Below are positions 43,875-53,010 of a DNA stretch of 64,000 bases, in pieces. The DNA is from CAVSUB01 sp963730995 (GTDB lineage: Bacteria; Acidobacteriota; Vicinamibacteria; Vicinamibacterales; 2-12-FULL-66-21). The stretch lies in contig CAVSUB010000013.1 of NCBI GenBank assembly GCA_963730995.1, forward strand, positions 310,001-374,000, read 5' to 3'. The position numbers were made by a program, and so were the translations under genes. Each line of letters begins with the position of its first letter. Positions within the stretch are counted from its first letter, which is position 1. The notes beneath the pieces are model-generated. The model was not told the DNA's origin and did no database searches. It saw only the letters and a list, made by a program, of their open reading frames with translations.

Positions 43875-46463
43875 TCATTCGTGCCTCAGTGCGGCCGCCG
43901 GGTTCACGCGCGCCACCCGCAGCGCGGGGACGAGGCAGGCAGCGAGCGCGATGACGATGAGCGCGACCGAGACGATCCCATAGGTTGAGGGACCCGCGAC
44001 TGGGCCAATCGGCAGCGTTTGCACGAATGGCGTGATCGCCATCGCGGAGATGATTCCGCCCGCCAGGCCTGCTCCAACCAGCAGGAGGGCGCGCTTGACG
44101 ACGAGCCGCGTGAGATCGCCCGGATCCGAGCCGAGAGCGAGGCGCACGGCGAACTCGCGCATTCGCGACGTCACGTTGTACGAGATCACACCGTGCAGCC
44201 CGATGGCAGCCAGGAGCAACGCCAGCACGGCGAAGACCCCGATGAGCCACCGATACAGTCGCAGCTCCCACATCGAATCGCTGACCACCTGCGTCATCGT
44301 CCGGACATTGAAGATCGCAAGCTTCGGATTGATCGCCCGGATGGCGGCTCGAATAGACTCACTCGCGCGTTCGGGCGGAATGTCTGTTCTCGCGACGAGC
44401 GACATGCCGATGTCCGGGGCCATCGTGACGTTCTGCGCGGCGGCGTAGTAAATCTCAGGCTCGGATGGCCGATCGAGGCCGACCTGCAGCACATCGGCGA
44501 TGACGCCGACGATGAGCCCGCGATCGAGCGCGACGCCGACCGGATCCTCGCCTGGGAAGTAGCGTTTCGCCAGCGCCTCGTTGATCACCAACACCATCGG
44601 GGCACCGGCGTCGTCGCTCGCTGTGAATCCGCGGCCTCTTTGGATGCGGATGCCGAGCGTGCGGAAGTAGCCAGGCGTGACGTAACGGAGCGAGGCGGTC
44701 AGTCGAGTGTCCGATCTGCGCCCCTTGATCTCGAAGCCCGCGTACCATCCCCAGTTCTGGAGCGGCACGAACTGCGTGAGCCCGGCAGCCGCCACGCCGG
44801 GAAGCGCGGCGACCCGCTGCTCGATGGCCGCGTAGTCCTCAGCGCTTGCACGGGGCGTCATGTGCATCGTCAGCACATTCTCGACCGCCATTCCGTTGTC
44901 CACCCGCTGCAGTCGGAACATCTCCTGGACGACCGATGCGGCGCCAGCCGCGAGCACGAACGCCAGTGCGACTTCGAGAACGACGAGCGCGTTTCGCAGC
45001 CGTCCGTAGCCTCCGGCGAGCGTTGCGTGTCCCGCGGAGTCGCGCGTCATCGTGTGAACGTCGACTCGCGTAGCCGCGAGCGCCGGCGCCAGACCGAAGA
45101 GGATTGCTGTGGCGACGCAGATCACGAGCAGAAACGCGAAGGCTTGCCAGTCGAGGGTGACTTCGTGGGCTCGAGGGATCCCCGCCGCTGCGACGTCCGT
45201 CAGCAACTTGGTACCCCAGTGTGCGACCAGGACCCCCGCGACTCCGCCGAGCAGCGACAGGAGGAGGCTCTCGGTGAGGAGCTGCCGCGCCAGTCGCTCT
45301 CGGGAGGCACCGAGCGCCGCACGCGTGACAACCTCGCGGACCCGGAACGTCATGCGCGCGAGCAGGAGGTTGGCCAGGTTCGCACATGCCGCGGCCAGCA
45401 CGAGGCCAACAGCCGCGAACAGCATCCAAAGCGAACGCCGCACTTTGCCGATGACGACCTCATCGAGCGGCTCGAGGCGCACGCCGACGCGCGCCAAAGG
45501 ATCGGGCAGTTGCCGCTGTACCTGGGCCGCAACTGCGCGCAATTCCGCCGCCGCCGCTGCGATCGTCACCCGTGGCTTCAGGCGTGCCACGACGCTGACC
45601 CTCCCTCGCGAGAGCGGACCGGACGGCGACGTCCGGACAAGCTGCAGTGGAATCCAGATGTCGGTCCGTGCTTCCGCGAGCGCGCCTGCCAGCCTCGAGC
45701 CCGCGCCATACGGGAACTGGAACACGTCGGGCATGACGCCGACGATCGTGAAGGGACGACCCTCGAGGGTGATGGATCGGCCGGAAACCGTCGGATCGCG
45801 CTGGAACCTCCTCTCCCAAAGGCCGGCGCTGATCACGGCCACGTCCGGTCCGTCGTCGGCGCGGAATGTGCGCCCGAGTTGCGCCGGAACGTCCAGGACC
45901 GAGAAGAACGTCAGGTCGGCGCGGACGGCCTTCAGCCGTTCCGTGCCGGTGGGGCCTGCGAGGTGCAGCGTGGTCAGGTCGTAGCCGGCGGTGGACTCGA
46001 GGAGCGTGCTTTGCTGGTTGTAGGCTTCGAGCTCCCGTCCCACGGGCCCCGTCAGCGGGTCGGGCACGGATCCTTCGTCACGTCCCCAGTTCCTGCCGTA
46101 CACCTGAACGAGCCGATCGGGATGCCCGAATGGCAGCGGACGGAGAATCACGCCGTTGACGATGCTGAAGATTGCCGTGGTTGCGCCCGTGGCGAGCGCG
46201 AGCGAGAGCACCGCCACGGCGGTGAATCCCGGTGCGCGTGCCAGTGAACGGAGCGCGTATCGCATGTCGCGGGACAGGTCGTCCAGCCACGTCCATCCCC
46301 AGACCTCACGCGATTCTTCGCGGAGGCGCAGGACGTTCCCGAAGCGCCGCGCGTCGGCCATCATGGCGCGGTGGGATTCCATCTCCTCGTGCAGCGTCGA
46401 TTCAAGACGCCGGCGGTTGAAGAGGAACCACACTCGACGCCACCACTCACCGATAACGCTCAT
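43875..46463 (-). CDS. ADOP-type MacB/FtsX-like ABC permease
   Basis: An 862-residue acidobacterial duplicated-type permease. It starts with the prefix helix (MSVIGEWWRRVWFLFNRRRLE), then two MacB-type periplasmic core plus FtsX-like halves, about eight helices in total: SLALATGATTAIFSIVNG, SLWMLFAAVGLVLAAACANLANLLLAR, RNALVVLEVALAFVLAAGA, LIGVFAVLALLLAAIGLHGVISY, and the C-terminal ACLVPALRVARVNPAAALRHE. These permeases work with a separate LolD-type ATPase, none adjacent here. The ATG at 46463 is 10 bases after the PadR stop, so they form an operon. Peptide, lipid or drug export is inferred. Confidence 0.92.
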   Translation of the reverse strand: MSVIGEWWRRVWFLFNRRRLESTLHEEMESHRAMMADARRFGNVLRLREESREVWGWTWLDDLSRDMRYALRSLARAPGFTAVAVLSLALATGATTAIFSIVNGVILRPLPFGHPDRLVQVYGRNWGRDEGSVPDPLTGPVGRELEAYNQQSTLLESTAGYDLTTLHLAGPTGTERLKAVRADLTFFSVLDVPAQLGRTFRADDGPDVAVISAGLWERRFQRDPTVSGRSITLEGRPFTIVGVMPDVFQFPYGAGSRLAGALAEARTDIWIPLQLVRTSPSGPLSRGRVSVVARLKPRVTIAAAAAELRAVAAQVQRQLPDPLARVGVRLEPLDEVVIGKVRRSLWMLFAAVGLVLAAACANLANLLLARMTFRVREVVTRAALGASRERLARQLLTESLLLSLLGGVAGVLVAHWGTKLLTDVAAAGIPRAHEVTLDWQAFAFLLVICVATAILFGLAPALAATRVDVHTMTRDSAGHATLAGGYGRLRNALVVLEVALAFVLAAGAASVVQEMFRLQRVDNGMAVENVLTMHMTPRASAEDYAAIEQRVAALPGVAAAGLTQFVPLQNWGWYAGFEIKGRRSDTRLTASLRYVTPGYFRTLGIRIQRGRGFTASDDAGAPMVLVINEALAKRYFPGEDPVGVALDRGLIVGVIADVLQVGLDRPSEPEIYYAAAQNVTMAPDIGMSLVARTDIPPERASESIRAAIRAINPKLAIFNVRTMTQVVSDSMWELRLYRWLIGVFAVLALLLAAIGLHGVISYNVTSRMREFAVRLALGSDPGDLTRLVVKRALLLVGAGLAGGIISAMAITPFVQTLPIGPVAGPSTYGIVSVALIVIALAACLVPALRVARVNPAAALRHE

Positions 46464-46473
46464 GGCTGGACCC

Positions 46474-46803
46474 TCATGCAGTCTCGAGCACGGCAACAAT
46501 CGCTTCGCTGACGCGGCGATAGTTGGCGCGCTCGAACTCCAGCTGTTTTCGTCCGGCAGGTGTCAGCCGATACTCGCGAACGGCGCGGCCGGTGTCCGAT
46601 ACCGCGGGCGCCGCCTTGACCCAGCCCTTGAGCAGCAGCTTCTGAAGCGCAGGGTACAGCGAGCCTTCTTCGACGCTCAGCTGCTGATGGGACAGCTGGG
46701 CGATGCGCTGGGCAATCGCATAGCCGTGCAGCGGCCGCGTCGCGAGGACGCGAAGGATCAGCATCGCCAACGTACCGGGGGGCAGCCCATCGTCTCTAGG
46801 CAT
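46474..46803 (-). CDS. PadR-family regulator
   Basis: A 109-residue winged-helix PadR protein (PPGTLAMLILRVLATRPLHGYAIAQRI, EEGSLYPALQKLLLKGWVKA, YRLTPAGRKQLEFERANY). It usually represses its own operon and the neighbouring transport gene, here the ADOP permease, until a ligand binds. ATG at 46803; the longer reading frame to 47322 is antisense to DedA. Confidence 0.93.
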   Translation of the reverse strand: MPRDDGLPPGTLAMLILRVLATRPLHGYAIAQRIAQLSHQQLSVEEGSLYPALQKLLLKGWVKAAPAVSDTGRAVREYRLTPAGRKQLEFERANYRRVSEAIVAVLETA

Positions 46804-46810
46804 AGTTATC

Positions 46811-46820
46811 CTAGGCCTAG
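46811..46820. promoter_or_regulatory. Palindrome CTAGGCCTAG upstream of padR
   Basis: Exact 10-bp palindrome seven bases upstream of the PadR start, within ATCCTAGGCCTAGTAT. Position fits an autoregulatory operator. The second padR in this window also has CTAGG-containing sites. Confidence 0.45.
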
Positions 46821-46843
46821 TATGAGCACTGGTGCCGGCGCTG

Positions 46844-47509
46844 TCAATGTTTTCGGCTGCGGTTGTTCTCGGCCTGAACCTCTTGAAGCGCGCGCTCTGC
46901 TCTGGCCAGCAGCGCCGTTTCGTGGCGCCGCACGAATCGAAGCGTGAGGCCGAAGGCGATGCCGCCGAGGACGAGACCGGCCACGGCGAGAGGACCCTCC
47001 AGCCGTGCGAACTGTTCTCCCGCAACGTAGGCGCCGATGCCGAAGACGGATGCCCACACGACCCCACCCGCTGCGTTGAAGAACAGGAAGCTGCGCCAGG
47101 GCATGTTGTTGATGCCCGCCAGGAGCGCCGCGACCGTTCGGAGAAGCGCCAGGAATCGTCCGAAGAACACCACGGAGCCGCCGTGCCGCGCGAACAGGTA
47201 CCGTCCGAGCTGCAGTCGGCGGGCATCGAGCCGCAAATACCGGCCATACCGCTCCAGGAGACCACGTCCGTATCTCTGGCCAATCCAGAAGCCGATGTTG
47301 TCGCCGACGATCGCTCCGACACAGGCGGCGGCCACGACGAGACCGATGTTGAGGCCGTGCGTGGTTCCGGCGTAGACAGCTGCCGTCACAAGGGTGGTTT
47401 CACCGGGGAGGGGAAGCCCCATGCTCTCCAGACCGACAACCGTGGCCACGACAACGTAGCCGTGCGCCGAGATCAATGAGCCGAGGTGATGGACAGCAAT
47501 ACCGTTCAC
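46844..47509 (-). CDS. DedA-family membrane protein
   Basis: A 221-residue DedA-type inner-membrane protein: GLESMGLPLPGETTLVTAAVYAG with the family glutamate, AIVGDNIGFWIGQRYGRG, RHGGSVVFFGRFLALLRTVAALLAGINNMPWRSFL, and a basic C-terminal tail. DedA proteins act in lipid-carrier recycling and membrane homeostasis. The GTG start at 47509 is used. It is divergent from the ABC exporter genes. Confidence 0.9.
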   Translation of the reverse strand: MNGIAVHHLGSLISAHGYVVVATVVGLESMGLPLPGETTLVTAAVYAGTTHGLNIGLVVAAACVGAIVGDNIGFWIGQRYGRGLLERYGRYLRLDARRLQLGRYLFARHGGSVVFFGRFLALLRTVAALLAGINNMPWRSFLFFNAAGGVVWASVFGIGAYVAGEQFARLEGPLAVAGLVLGGIAFGLTLRFVRRHETALLARAERALQEVQAENNRSRKH

Positions 47510-47570
47510 GCGTCGATCGGAAGCATCAGCCGTGCCGCTCCGGGCAAACTAGCACAGTACACTGGGGTTC

Positions 47571-48515
47571 GTGTTGGACTCTCCCGGTCGAGCCGCCCTG
47601 CACGTCAGCGGGCTCCGGAAAGCGTACAAGGACGTCGTTGCCGTCAACAGTATCGCGCTCGAGGTCCAGGCCGGCGAGTGCTTCGGCCTGCTCGGCCCGA
47701 ACGGCGCCGGTAAGACGACGACGATTGAGATCTGCGAGGGGCTGACGGCCCCGGACGCCGGAGATGTCGAGGTGCTCGGACTCCGGTGGGCTTCGAACGC
47801 TCCGGCTCTGCGGCAGCGGCTAGGGATCCAGCTGCAGGATACCCAGCTCTCCGACAAACTGACCGTGCTGGAAACACTGACCCTTTTTCGGAGCTTCTAC
47901 GAGCAGGGGCCGCATCCGTCAGACCTCATCGGGCTGGTTCAACTGCAGGAAAAGCGTGACGCGCGGGTCGGCGTGCTCTCCGGGGGACAGAAGCAACGGC
48001 TCGCGCTCGCGTGCGCGCTTGTCGGCGATCCGGACCTGCTGTTCCTCGACGAACCGACGACCGGGCTCGATCCTCAGGCCCGCCGGCAGCTCTGGGATCT
48101 CATCGACGAGTTCAAGCGGGCCGGCCGCACGATTCTCCTGACGACACACTATATGGAAGAAGCCGAGCGCCTCTCGGATCGCGTGGCGATCATGGACCAC
48201 GGCGAGGTCATCGCCAGAGGGACGCCGCGTGAGCTCATTGCCTCGATTGGAATAGAGCACGTCGTGGAGTGTTCCACGGGCGGCCCCGGCCGATCCGTCG
48301 ATCTCGATGCGGTCCGGCTGCTGCCTGGCGTCCGCGACGTCCAGGCCGCCGACGGTGGGCTGCGGGTCCAGGCAACCGAGCTCCATCGAGTGGTACCTGC
48401 CCTTCTCGCGGAGCTGACCCGGCAGGGCCTGCCGCTCACAGAGCTTCGGACGCACTCGGCCACGCTCGAGGACGTCTTCGTAGCGCTCACCGGACGACAT
48501 CTCCGAGATGACTAG
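47571..48515 (+). CDS. ABC transporter ATP-binding protein
   Basis: A 314-residue ABC-2-type ATPase (drug or polysaccharide export class). Walker A GPNGAGKTTT near residue 41, Q-loop LQDTQLSD, signature LSGGQKQRL near 135, Walker B LLFLDEPTTGLDPQ, H-loop TTHYMEEAERLSDR, and a C-terminal DUF4162-like tail (LRTHSATLEDVFVALTGR). Start is GTG at 47571. The stop overlaps the permease start by eight bases, so the two form one exporter. Confidence 0.94.
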   Translation: MLDSPGRAALHVSGLRKAYKDVVAVNSIALEVQAGECFGLLGPNGAGKTTTIEICEGLTAPDAGDVEVLGLRWASNAPALRQRLGIQLQDTQLSDKLTVLETLTLFRSFYEQGPHPSDLIGLVQLQEKRDARVGVLSGGQKQRLALACALVGDPDLLFLDEPTTGLDPQARRQLWDLIDEFKRAGRTILLTTHYMEEAERLSDRVAIMDHGEVIARGTPRELIASIGIEHVVECSTGGPGRSVDLDAVRLLPGVRDVQAADGGLRVQATELHRVVPALLAELTRQGLPLTELRTHSATLEDVFVALTGRHLRDD

Positions 48516-49590
48516 CGACGCATCCGTTCGGGGCGGCCTTCCTCCGCGGGTTCGGCGGCCGTTCGGGATCCTCGGGCACCCGCTCGTGCAGCTCACGCTC
48601 GTTCGTGTCCGGGAGTTCGTCCGTGAGCCCGAAGCGGTCTTCTGGGCCATCTTCTTTCCGATTCTGCTCACCAGCGGACTCGGCATCGCGTTCCGGAGCC
48701 GTCCGCCCGAGGTGTTGAAGGTCGCAAGCACGTCGCAAGCGCTCGCCCAGGCCATCCGCAGCGAGGCCGGCCTCTCCGTCGAGACGCTGTCGGCTGACGC
48801 GGCCCGGCAGGCACTTCGTGTCGGAACCATCGCGCTCGTCGCCGAGCAGACGGCCGACGGCGTGCTGTATCGGTACGACGAGACCAATCCGGAAGGACGG
48901 ACGGCGCGCGCGCTGGCAGACCGGGCTGTTCAGCGGGCCGCCGGACGGACGGATCCGGTCGCCGCTGGGGACGCGCTCGTCCGCGAACCGGGATCTCGCT
49001 ACATCGACTTCCTGGTGCCTGGCTTGGTGGGGCTCGGCATCATGAGCAACGCCGTCTGGGGCATCGGGTTCTCGATCGTCGACGGACGGCGGCGCAAGCT
49101 GACGAAGCGCCTCGTGGCGACACCGATGTCGCGGACGTACTACCTGGCGTCCTATCTGGTCTGGCGGATGGTGATCCTGGTGTTCGAGGTCGGGCTGCCG
49201 ATCGGATTCGGGGCGCTGGCGTTCGGAGTGCCGGTCCGCGGCCGGCTGCTCGACCTGGCCGTCATCTGTGTGTTCGCGTCTGTATCCTTCAGCGCGCTCG
49301 GACTGCTGATTGCGTCCCGGGCTCGCACGATCGAAGCAGTCTCGAACCTGATGAACCTGCTGCAGGTCCCGATGTGGATCCTGTCAGGCGTCTTCTTCTC
49401 GGCTCAGCGGTTTCCGGAGATCGTGCAGCCGATTATCAGGGCTCTGCCACTGACGGCGTTGATCGATGCGATGCGCGCGCACATGCTGCAGGGAGCAAGC
49501 CTGATTCAGGTCGGGCCGCAGCTCGCCACGCTGGGCGCGTGGCTCGTGGTCTGCTTCACGCTGGCGTTGAAGCTGTTCCGGTGGCGCTGA
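48508..49590 (+). CDS. ABC-2-type transporter permease
   Basis: A 360-residue membrane subunit with an N-terminal helix (EAVFWAIFFPILLTSGLGI), a long soluble loop, and five later helices (YIDFLVPGLVGLGIMSNAVWG, MVILVFEVGLPIGFGALAFG, DLAVICVFASVSFSALGLLI, LMNLLQVPMWILSGVFFS, TLGAWLVVCFTLALKLF). It pairs with the upstream ATPase. Substrate unknown; drug or lipid export likely. Confidence 0.9.
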   Translation: MTSDASVRGGLPPRVRRPFGILGHPLVQLTLVRVREFVREPEAVFWAIFFPILLTSGLGIAFRSRPPEVLKVASTSQALAQAIRSEAGLSVETLSADAARQALRVGTIALVAEQTADGVLYRYDETNPEGRTARALADRAVQRAAGRTDPVAAGDALVREPGSRYIDFLVPGLVGLGIMSNAVWGIGFSIVDGRRRKLTKRLVATPMSRTYYLASYLVWRMVILVFEVGLPIGFGALAFGVPVRGRLLDLAVICVFASVSFSALGLLIASRARTIEAVSNLMNLLQVPMWILSGVFFSAQRFPEIVQPIIRALPLTALIDAMRAHMLQGASLIQVGPQLATLGAWLVVCFTLALKLFRWR

Positions 49591-49602
49591 GCTCCGCGTC
49601 CC

Positions 49603-50544
49603 CTACTGGCGCCCGCCTTTGACGTCCAGATTCTGCGTCAGGTCCTCCGCGGTGATGTGGTCCGTCACGCCCTTGGCGGGCACGTCGACTTTCGCGAGCC
49701 ACAGCAGTCCGTTCAGGAAAATCCTGCGCTGATTGGGATCGCCCCAGTTGGCGTGCGTGTGTCCCCCGGTAAAGCCGAGACCACGCCCGCCATCAGGGCG
49801 CTCGAACACCCACATCATCGATTCAGCCTGGCCGCTGGCCGCGACGATATGGTCGTACGGTCCCTTGGGACTCACATACGGACCTTTTCGGACTTCGTCG
49901 CTCGGCGTGGCTACGAGGATCGGCGTGACGCGCTTCTGGACCGCGGGATCGGTTGACCAGCGCATGCCGAAATACCACTCGTCGTGCGTGGCGAACGGGG
50001 CGACTCCACGCGCGATCGGATGGCTGGGGAACTTGTCGAACGGCGGCTTCCACATCGGATTCACCGAGTAGTGATCCTCGTAGTAGCCACCGATCCAGCG
50101 GTGCATCGCCTCTCCCGGCGGACCTGCAGGTACCTCGACGCCGTAGTGAGCGAACCCGAGGCCGACGCCCTTCGCCGCAAGAGCATCGATGACCTTCATG
50201 CGGTCTCCCTGGATCGCGGGGTTCCCTCGGCCGCCATCGGCGTAGATCAGCACTGCATCTGCGTTGTCGAGGGCGCCATTGTCGTCCACACGCGTGCCGT
50301 CCACCATCTTCGACGGCCAGCCGCCGTCGTAGACCTGCACTGAAATCCCGGGAAAACCGGTCAGGGCTTTCTGCATCAGCAGACACCCGGCGCGAAACTC
50401 GTGCTCTCCATGCGGATGGCTGGGTTTGCCGGCGATCAACACGATCCGCTTGTCCGCACCCCGCACGGGGAGCGAAACCACGATTGCAGCCGCGAGGATC
50501 CCGAGGCCCGCGAGCCGGCGGACGGAAGAGCGTGAGATCTGCAT
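49603..50544 (-). CDS. Secreted ThuA-domain protein
   Basis: A 313-residue protein with signal peptide (LAGLGILAAAIVVSLPVRGA) followed by a ThuA-like domain: KRIVLIAGKPSHPHGEHEFRAGCLLMQKAL, DNADAVLIYADGGRGNP, GLGFAHYGVEVPAGPPGEAMHRWIGGYYE, HDEWYFGMRW, and GGRGLGFTGGHTHANWGD. Unlike the ThuA at 39963 it has no EF-hands. Possible role in carbohydrate degradation. ATG at 50544; convergent with the ABC permease, 12-base gap. Confidence 0.88.
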   Translation of the reverse strand: MQISRSSVRRLAGLGILAAAIVVSLPVRGADKRIVLIAGKPSHPHGEHEFRAGCLLMQKALTGFPGISVQVYDGGWPSKMVDGTRVDDNGALDNADAVLIYADGGRGNPAIQGDRMKVIDALAAKGVGLGFAHYGVEVPAGPPGEAMHRWIGGYYEDHYSVNPMWKPPFDKFPSHPIARGVAPFATHDEWYFGMRWSTDPAVQKRVTPILVATPSDEVRKGPYVSPKGPYDHIVAASGQAESMMWVFERPDGGRGLGFTGGHTHANWGDPNQRRIFLNGLLWLAKVDVPAKGVTDHITAEDLTQNLDVKGGRQ

Positions 50545-50763
50545 GGTGGAATCCTATCCATCCTCCGCCGGATGTCGATGGGGTTTTTGCAGCCCTCCGA
50601 TTCAGACCGCGGACGTTAGGTTCCGAGTCAGGACGAGACTGGCGACTACACGACGCCGAAGTCTACGACGACGAAGAACGGGAGGAAGGACTCACAGAGC
50701 GTCCTTCGTGGGGAGACCTCGACGGGCAGGAGCTCGGGTCTATTCTGAGGTTTTCGTGTGTAT

Positions 50764-50817
50764 CGTAGCTCTCAGCTCTCAGTCTCTTGCTGCGTAGGGA
50801 CGGGCTTCAGGCCGTCC
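50764..50817. repeat. AGCTCTC repeat plus degenerate GTAGGGACGGG palindrome
   Basis: AGCTCTCAGCTCTCAGTCTC is two heptamers and a partial one, followed after 11 bases by GTAGGGACGGGCTTCAGG with CCGTCC, a 6-bp stem related to the GTAGGGCGGGG elements at 20180 and 39882. The 279-base gap (50545-50823) has no gene I can support. Confidence 0.6.
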
Positions 50818-50823
50818 AGGAAG

Positions 50824-51165
50824 TCACAACTCCTCTGGCACGGTTCTCAGGACGCCAGCGATGATGTCCGCCATGCGATTCCAATCGCGCGTCTGCTCCT
50901 GGAAGCGCCGGCGCCCCGCCGGAGTGAGCGAGTAGTACTTGGCCCGGCGCTTGTTCTCCGATTCACCCCATTCGCCGGCGATGAGCCCCTGATGCTCGAG
51001 CCGGAACAGCGCCGGGTAAAGTGAGCCCTGCTGAATTTCCAGGCGTCCGCTCGAGATCTGCTGGATCCGCAGCAGCACTCCGTAGCCGTGCAGCGGACCG
51101 AGCGAGACCGCCTTCAGAATCAGCATGTCGAGGGTGCCTTGGAGCAAATCCACGGGCTTGGGCAT
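50824..51165 (-). CDS. PadR-family regulator
   Basis: A 113-residue PadR protein: KPVDLLQGTLDMLILKAVSLGPLHGYGVLLRI, IQQGSLYPALFRLEHQGLIAGEW, and YYSLTPAGRRRFQEQTRDW. The ATG at 51165 is the family start; an in-frame extension to 51201 reads through its operators. A permease target is not adjacent; the gene lies downstream of the ChrA promoter side. Confidence 0.93.
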   Translation of the reverse strand: MPKPVDLLQGTLDMLILKAVSLGPLHGYGVLLRIQQISSGRLEIQQGSLYPALFRLEHQGLIAGEWGESENKRRAKYYSLTPAGRRRFQEQTRDWNRMADIIAGVLRTVPEEL

Positions 51166-51173
51166 CGGCTTCT

Positions 51174-51226
51174 CTCCTAGCGCGTCTTGGAGAAGATACA
51201 TCCGATTCTCCTAGGACGTCAAGGAG
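51174..51226. promoter_or_regulatory. Two 19-bp tandem operators upstream of padR
   Basis: CTCCTAGCGCGTCTTGGAG (51174-51192) and CTCCTAGGACGTCAAGGAG (51208-51226) share 15 of 19 positions and each is an imperfect dyad. Start-to-start spacing is 34 bases, about three helical turns, fitting cooperative PadR dimer binding in the promoter. Confidence 0.65.
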
Positions 51227-51244
51227 AGTGGGCAGAAGCGGTCG

Positions 51245-52396
51245 TCATCTGAGCAGAAGCCCGATGACGCCGCCGGCGACTATCAGAATACTTGTGCTCA
51301 CTCGATAGCGGACGAGGAGCACAACGCTGACGACCGCGATGCCGATTCCCACGACATCCACCAGCGTGTCCTTCGCGAGCGTGACGGTGACGCTCGCCAT
51401 CAGCGCGAGCGACGCGACGTTGACGCCGTCGAGGACCGCCCCGGCAACACGCGACCGGCGCATCGCAGGGACGATCGGCGCGCTGATCGCTACGAACACG
51501 AAGGCCGGCAGGAAGATGCCGGCGGTCGCGGTCACGGCACCAGCCATGCCGCCCAGGTGGTACCCGATGAATGTCGCGGTCGTGAAGACCGGTCCGGGTG
51601 TGACTTGACCGACAACGATCGCGTCCAGCAATTGCGCATTGGTCAGCCAGCCAAGCCGCTCGACCAGATCGGCGCGCAGAAACGCCAGCAGGACGTAGCC
51701 GCTCCCGAACAGCAGCGATCCCGCCTTGGCAAACACCAGGAACATTGGCAGGAGCGCGATCGGGCTCGCGACGCCCACTGCCGTGGTCTGACTCGCCACG
51801 GCCGCCCACAGTGGCACCAAGATCCCGGTTGCGCGCGCGTCCGGCCCTTTCGATCGCACCCACATCGTCAGTCCGGCAGCAATCCCGATCGCAGCGAGAA
51901 TGGCCACCTCATCGACTCCCCTTACAGCCGCGACGAAGGCGATGATCCCGGCAGCCGCCAGCGCGGCATTCTTGACGGCCGTTCGCCCGAGCCCGATCAG
52001 CGCCTGCGCCACGATGGCGATCACGACCGGCTTGATTCCGTGCAGCAGCGCCGCTGTCTCGGGCAGCCGGCCATACTGCTGATACGCCCACGCGACGGCA
52101 GAGACGATGCAGAACGCCGGCAGGATGAACGCGGCGCCGGCTGTGAGGAGGCCCGGAAGCCCGGCTCGGGCGCGGCCGATGTGAATCGCAAGCTCGGTGG
52201 AGTTCGGGCCGGGGATCAGGTTCGTTGCGCCGACCAGATCCAGAAACTGGTCCCGCGTCAACCAGCCTCGACGCCGGACGACCTCCATTTCCATGAGCGC
52301 GATGTGGGCCGCCGGTCCGCCGAAGCCGATGACGCCCAGCTTGAGGAAGACGAGGCTCAGCTCACGAAGCCTGGTTCCGAGGGAGCTTTCTTCCAT
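51245..52396 (-). CDS. chrA: Chromate transporter, two-domain
   Basis: A 383-residue ChrA-family protein with two homologous halves: KLGVIGFGGPAAHIALMEMEVV and FAKAGSLLFGSGYVLLAFLRADLVE, plus NLIPGPNSTEL and QVTPGPVFTTATFIG, the duplicated PGP motifs. It exports chromate using the proton gradient, or may act in other anion transport. ATG at 52396 (MEESSLGTRLREL). Co-oriented with the HAD and lgt-like genes, 11 bases away. Confidence 0.93.
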   Translation of the reverse strand: MEESSLGTRLRELSLVFLKLGVIGFGGPAAHIALMEMEVVRRRGWLTRDQFLDLVGATNLIPGPNSTELAIHIGRARAGLPGLLTAGAAFILPAFCIVSAVAWAYQQYGRLPETAALLHGIKPVVIAIVAQALIGLGRTAVKNAALAAAGIIAFVAAVRGVDEVAILAAIGIAAGLTMWVRSKGPDARATGILVPLWAAVASQTTAVGVASPIALLPMFLVFAKAGSLLFGSGYVLLAFLRADLVERLGWLTNAQLLDAIVVGQVTPGPVFTTATFIGYHLGGMAGAVTATAGIFLPAFVFVAISAPIVPAMRRSRVAGAVLDGVNVASLALMASVTVTLAKDTLVDVVGIGIAVVSVVLLVRYRVSTSILIVAGGVIGLLLR

Positions 52397-52407
52397 CCGT
52401 GCAGCGT

Positions 52408-53010
52408 TCAGAGCCCGAGGATGCCTCTGAGGTCGCCGATGCTGTCGTCGCCCGTGAAGTGAAAAGTCTGCAGACCCACCGATTCCGCGCCGCGCAGGTT
52501 CTCGATCCGGTCGTCCACGAAAAGCGTCGTATCGGCAGGCACGTCGAGTCGCTCGATGCACGTCCGGTAGATGGCTGGAGCCGGCTTGCACATCCCGACT
52601 TCGCACGAAACGATGACGACGTCGAACCAGTTGTCGAGGCTGCGCTCGGCGCGGACTCTCGACATGACCTCGGCTACGCCGTTCGACAGCATCGCCGTGC
52701 GATGTCCACGCGCCCGGAAGCGGGCGGCAATGTTCCACACCCCGGTCCGGTAGTCGCGCCACGACCGCGCGTCCTCGTCAATGAGATCCCGGACGACCGA
52801 CGGTGGCAGGCCGGCCAGGCCGTCGAGCACCAGCCGCCAGTACTCGGTCGCTGCCATGCCGCCGTCATACTCAGGACGATGCGCCCAGTATCGTGTGACG
52901 AACTGTTCCAGCGGCAGGCGCGCGATCGCGGCCATGCGTTCGACGATGCTTCGGGGCTGCGGGTTGGTGAGCACTTCGCCGAAGTCGAGAATGAGCGCAG
53001 TCGGTGTCAT
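52408..53010 (-). CDS. HAD-superfamily hydrolase (YihX-like)
   Basis: A 200-residue HAD-IA-type phosphatase: motif I LILDFGEVLT (second Asp replaced by Gly, as in DLGNV-type members), TAMLSNGVAE motif II, and FVDDRIENLRGAESVGLQTF motif IV. The first bases overlap the end of the lgt-like gene (ATGA), so they are co-translated. Substrate unknown, perhaps a sugar phosphate. Confidence 0.85.
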   Translation of the reverse strand: MTPTALILDFGEVLTNPQPRSIVERMAAIARLPLEQFVTRYWAHRPEYDGGMAATEYWRLVLDGLAGLPPSVVRDLIDEDARSWRDYRTGVWNIAARFRARGHRTAMLSNGVAEVMSRVRAERSLDNWFDVVIVSCEVGMCKPAPAIYRTCIERLDVPADTTLFVDDRIENLRGAESVGLQTFHFTGDDSIGDLRGILGL

